DNA of 64,000 bases from Saccharina japonica (taxonomy: Eukaryota; Sar; Phaeophyceae; Laminariales; Laminariaceae), in the NCBI GenBank assembly GCA_008828725.1, contig MEHQ01000321.1, positions 953,746 to 1,017,745 of the forward strand, read 5' to 3'. A program made the position numbers and the translations under genes. This document shows, piece by piece, positions 63,401 to 64,000 of this stretch (its first letter is position 1; every line of letters starts with the position of its first letter). The notes beneath the pieces are model-generated. The model had not been told where the DNA came from, searched no databases, and saw nothing but the letters and a program-made list of their open reading frames with translations.

Positions 63401-63983
63401 CTGCAGTCCAATAGGTATCCTTGTTTGGTTTCCCTTTCTGTTCTTCTTTCGGAGAATATTTATGAGTGATCAACGTTGAAGTTCATGCTAAACACTGCTT
63501 GTCGAATGGAAAACACGATTTATCACCGCCTCCGACAATACGAAAACCCGTATATACGTTATATTCGTACTTCGTATTTGTATCATCTAGCCTAAGCACA
63601 TCGTTTGTATCATCTAGCCTAAGCACATCAACGCTTTCTACACGCCTACTACGTAGGCTCCCACTACTTCAGGAGCCACTACTCCAATTGCCGAAGCGCC
63701 TCCATGACAGTACAAAACCCCGTGAGATTCGAAGCAGCTCAAGCACACCACTCTCTACACGCCTGACTGTAGGCTTCCACCACACCAGGCGCGTCATTTT
63801 TCGAGAAAAACGCCTCTGACATTACGAAACCCCGTATTTTTTTGGACAAAATATGTATGCAATCAGGTTTTTGTCCTGAAGAGGCCCGGCGTGGACGAGT
63901 TCCTGGAGCGAATGGCTAAAACGTACGAGGTCATCGTCTTCACGGCAAGCCTGCCACAGTATGCAAACCCACTCCTCGATCTG
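50165..63983 (+). CDS. SCP/FCP1-like (NIF domain) phosphatase, 3' end beyond window
   Basis: Mg-dependent aspartyl phosphatase of the HAD superfamily, related to small CTD phosphatases acting on RNA polymerase II C-terminal domain or similar phosphoserines. Proposed exons: 50165-50355, 52437-52576, 58722-58847, 59140-59178, 59312-59350, 59487-59531, 61133-61393, 62663-62764, 63867-63983 (donor follows). The core is in the last two: [17 protein letters not shown] holds the catalytic DxDxT aspartates, then [16 protein letters not shown] and [19 protein letters not shown]. These, and the Ser/Thr/Gly-rich exon at 61133, are secure by homology or phase. Exons 1 and 2 join cleanly (AG|G); start ATG 50165 follows an in-frame stop. 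But exon 2 ends in phase 1 while 58722 needs phase 0, so an exon is missing between them or the first two belong to another gene. Confidence 0.75.
51184..51350. repeat. AGTGCCGG repeat segment
   Basis: AGTGCCGGTCTAATAGTGCC, then AGTGCCGGTTGCCGCTATAG and finally TTTGCCGGCACTACGAATAG: direct AGTGCCGG copies on the left and an inverted CCGGCACTA at the right suggest a small inverted-repeat element in phosphatase intron 1. Confidence 0.45.
52030..52215. repeat. GGGTCGGGTCGG / ACCCGACCC element, copy 1
   Basis: CATGACCGGACCCGCGGATC, GGTCGGGTCGGGTCGGGTCG, TTTCCAAACTCTCACGGGCT and AACCCGACTTAACCCGCGAG. It is strand-asymmetric: G-rich on the left and C-rich on the right, so it can fold back. A related copy is at 61500. 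Confidence 0.65.
52624..52686. mobile_element. Half of a family D element after an N
   Basis: A single N at 52624 is followed by TTTATGTGTGTACCGTAGGC, TATTTACTAG and GCTTACTATGGTCCCCCGTA. This is only the right half of a D element, so sequence is likely missing at the N. Confidence 0.65.
52812..53425. repeat. Tandem array of eight family E units
   Basis: Units of 76-78 bp share TTAA at each boundary (52885, 52962, 53039, 53115, 53193, 53269, 53345, 53422). Each reads CCCATTCAGAACTGAAA, CACACTAATTCCAAGTAGTT, TGTCCCCAAAT and GTGGGACCAGTTCTTAA. The same unit occurs singly at 7976, 8198, 8354, 11919 and 54333. Confidence 0.9.
53116..54000 (+). repeat. Left arm of a ~0.88 kb inverted repeat
   Basis: Pairs with 55580-56464. 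The inner 575 bp (53425-54000) appears identical in both arms, giving identical translations in the same frames. The outer part is the family E array, where unit number and a few bases differ. No transposase frame is seen in either arm. Confidence 0.85.
54232..54408. mobile_element. Two family E elements, adjacent
   Basis: First: AGGACTGCAGACCCGTTTTG, GGGACAATCCACTCTAATTA, ACGGGACTCCAGTCCTATAA, GGGTTAA. Second: AAGAACTGGTCCCACGTATT, AAACTACTTGGAAATGGTGT, CTGTTCTGAATGGGTTAA. They share the TTAA between them. Confidence 0.7.
54890..55025. mobile_element. Family A element after a G run
   Basis: A G18 run, then GTACTGGTCTGTGGTTGCTT, CCATTGACCGCGATCCCTTT, CGAGACGGATTCACCGTTCT and CACCTCCAACATGTGGGCGC, followed by another G run. 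Confidence 0.65.
55580..56464 (-). repeat. Right arm of the ~0.88 kb inverted repeat
   Basis: Reverse complement of 53116-54000. It ends with four family E units (TTAA boundaries from 56155 to 56464) against three to four matching units in the left arm. Together the arms and spacer make a 3.35 kb foldback-like structure within the 6.1 kb phosphatase intron. Confidence 0.85.
56561..56694. mobile_element. Family D element
   Basis: TTACGGGCAAGGGCCATAGT to GTTTACTATGGTCCCCTGTA, with AAACCTATATATTTACC and TTTTTACTCACAAAATTTGA inside. Confidence 0.7.
57415..57800 (+). repeat. 65 bp minisatellite, six units
   Basis: GTCAGATCTAGATCGTAAAC (with variants) recurs at 57425, 57491, 57556, 57621, 57686 and 57751. 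Each unit also has AAATCAGGGAGCTGTCTGCT and GGGGATCTGATGTCGGT. Low divergence suggests recent expansion. Confidence 0.9.
57837..57912. mobile_element. Family F element, diverged
   Basis: ACCAGTCTGTTCCGGGGTAT on the left and CTTATATTTTGGGTCACCCG on the right are imperfect inverted ends. Confidence 0.45.
58214..58650. mobile_element. Two or three family B fragments with C runs
   Basis: CAACGTGCTCCGTCCCGGCA, GGGATGCGAGAGTCTATGGC, CGACTACGGCCGTGCACGAC, GAGTACACCC plus C run (58215-58305); a partial second (58388-58430); and a third (58558-58650) ending in a C run. Confidence 0.65.
58809..59531 (+). repeat. Tandem array of mini-exon units in the phosphatase gene
   Basis: Five units of about 155-176 bp each contain ACAAAGGATGAGCTGTCCTC, CAAGTCCAAGGCTTCCACC and the donor GTGAGT, followed by an intron with GGTGACGTGGTGTCCCCGCT and a CCCTTCAG acceptor. 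Exon parts end the 58722 exon or lie at 58964-59002, 59140-59178, 59312-59350 and 59487-59531. Each internal exon is 39 nt, phase 0, encoding [13 protein letters not shown] or a variant. Unit 2 has CTG in place of the CAG acceptor and is probably skipped. Confidence 0.85.
59580..59895. mobile_element. Two family A elements
   Basis: TGTTGCTTGTCTTAGACTTT, GAGACGGAACACCGTTCCTA (59600-59695), and TTTGTTGATTGCCTTAGTCA, CGCCTCCCTTTCGAGACATA, CACCTCCACCATTTTTGGGC (59765-59890). Each is preceded by a G-rich run. Confidence 0.65.
59980..60088. mobile_element. Family D element
   Basis: GGCAACCATAGTAAATAGGA to TTTCTATGGTCCTCCTCCGT, AATAAG, with the TTTACCTATTTTTACCAACA core. Confidence 0.7.
60222..60485 (+). 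repeat. 53 bp units with long G runs
   Basis: Four copies of CGGCCTTGCGCTGTGGTGTT, TCTCCGCCCCCCGGGC and then 15-20 G, ending in a G run of about 44. All three frames on each strand are open because of the G runs, so the large Gly and Pro translations are not evidence of coding. The G tracts could form quadruplexes. Homopolymer lengths are unreliable. Confidence 0.85.
60486..60770. mobile_element. Full-length family B element after a G run
   Basis: CCGTACATGGCCATAGTCGC, CCCCTCGCACCCCTAAGGTA, TTTTCACCAACCAGGCTGGC, CCGTGAGGTTGTTCGGCG, GAAGGGTGAGCTGCATCCTG and GTCGAATGAATTGATCGG correspond block by block to the copy at 45219. Confidence 0.7.
60806..60825 (+). repeat. Short TTAGGG tract
   Basis: Three TTAGGG units in phosphatase intron sequence. 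It is an interstitial telomere-type repeat. Confidence 0.6.
60900..61095 (+). repeat. (ACAAA)n-type low-complexity tract
   Basis: About 190 bp of AACAAACAAACACAC-type sequence directly before the acceptor region of the 61133 exon. The plus strand is nearly devoid of pyrimidine T, which is unusual so close to a 3' splice site; the last 30 bases switch to T-rich. Confidence 0.7.
61500..61690. repeat. GGGTCGGGTCGG / ACCCGACCC element, copy 2
   Basis: CATGACCCGACCCGCGGGTG, CAACATCTCACGGGTTGGGT, TTTTTAAGCTCTCACGCGTC and six GACCC units, then GTGGATGAGGTGATGAC. It has the same layout as 52030-52215, and both copies lie in introns of the same gene. Confidence 0.65.
61970..62090. mobile_element. Family A element, reverse orientation
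   Basis: GAGCGCCCAAATGTTGGAGG, AGGAACGGTGCTCCGTCTCG, AAAGGGGTGCGTGGTCAATG and CTAAGGCAAGCAACAAATGA, then GTACGCCCTCCCC. Confidence 0.65.
62876..62988. mobile_element. Family D element
   Basis: ATTGCGGAGGGCCATAGTAA to CTATTTACTATGGTCCTCCG, TAATAG. The core is GTAAAAATAGGTAAATATAT. It is a well-preserved copy in the intron between the two catalytic-core exons. Confidence 0.8.
63228..63480 (+). repeat. 18 bp TACTGTAGTCCAATAGGC array between direct repeats
   Basis: About eight 18-bp units (TACTGTAGTCCAATAGGC and variants) are bracketed by TATGAGTGATCAACGTTG at 63239 and 63459. In one frame they read as repeated YCSPIG, but they are intronic. Each unit carries a CCAAT core. Confidence 0.75.
63570..63840 (+). 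repeat. Short direct repeats before the last visible exon
   Basis: TTGTATCATCTAGCCTAAGC occurs twice (about 63577 and 63604), and TCTACACGCCT...GTAGGCTCC/TTCCAC twice (63638, 63753). I see nothing else before the acceptor at 63866. Confidence 0.5.
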
Positions 63984-64000
63984 GTGAGACGGGGGACAGA

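Noticed and set aside
63210..63479. Frame with repeated YCSPIG residues
   Set aside because: It lies between catalytic-core exons of the phosphatase and is an 18 bp minisatellite.

Overview
This is eukaryotic nuclear DNA. Coding is split into short GC-rich exons separated by 0.5 to 6 kb introns with GT-AG borders (one GC-AG), surrounded by non-coding sequence full of short inverted-repeat elements, minisatellites and long homopolymer tracts. No operons, Shine-Dalgarno sites, CRISPR arrays, rRNA, tRNA or transposase/reverse-transcriptase reading frames were recognised. GC-rich codons, long introns and long Ala/Ser/Gly runs in a MYB protein suggest a large-genome alga, perhaps a brown-alga-like stramenopile. 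That assignment is an inference, not proven by the sequence.

Three genes are supported by exon phase and family similarity. (1) 5499-15386, plus strand: vacuolar-type H+-ATPase subunit B, nine exons, missing its N-terminal exons to the left of the window. (2) 34922-24273, minus strand: an R2R3-MYB transcription factor, four exons, with a long low-complexity C-terminal part. It is convergent with the ATPase gene. (3) 50165 to beyond 64000, plus strand: an SCP/FCP1-type (NIF domain) phosphatase carrying the DLDETLV catalytic motif; it runs off the right edge. Weaker candidate exons lie at 39.3-41.2 kb around a striking array of CCAAT boxes.

Layout: 1-5.5 kb repeats and a telomere-like tract; 5.5-15.4 kb ATPase; 15.4-24.3 kb intergenic minisatellites and an inverted duplication of the MYB 3' end; 24.3-34.9 kb MYB, with a 6.25 kb first intron; 34.9-50.1 kb mostly mobile-element debris with nested insertions; 50.1-64 kb phosphatase gene, with a 6.1 kb repeat-filled intron and a tandem array of 39-nt mini-exons.

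At least eight dispersed families of short non-autonomous elements recur across the window. They include a ~77 bp family bounded by TTAA, a ~210 bp family with TAA target duplications (PIF/Harbinger-like), and families that abut poly-G/poly-C runs. Several features look like assembly faults: 24 Ns at 13696 followed by an indel-ridden second copy of ATPase exon 8, and a single N at 22510 adjoining an inverted copy of the MYB last exon. The genes do not form an obvious pathway; they are ordinary housekeeping and regulatory neighbours.
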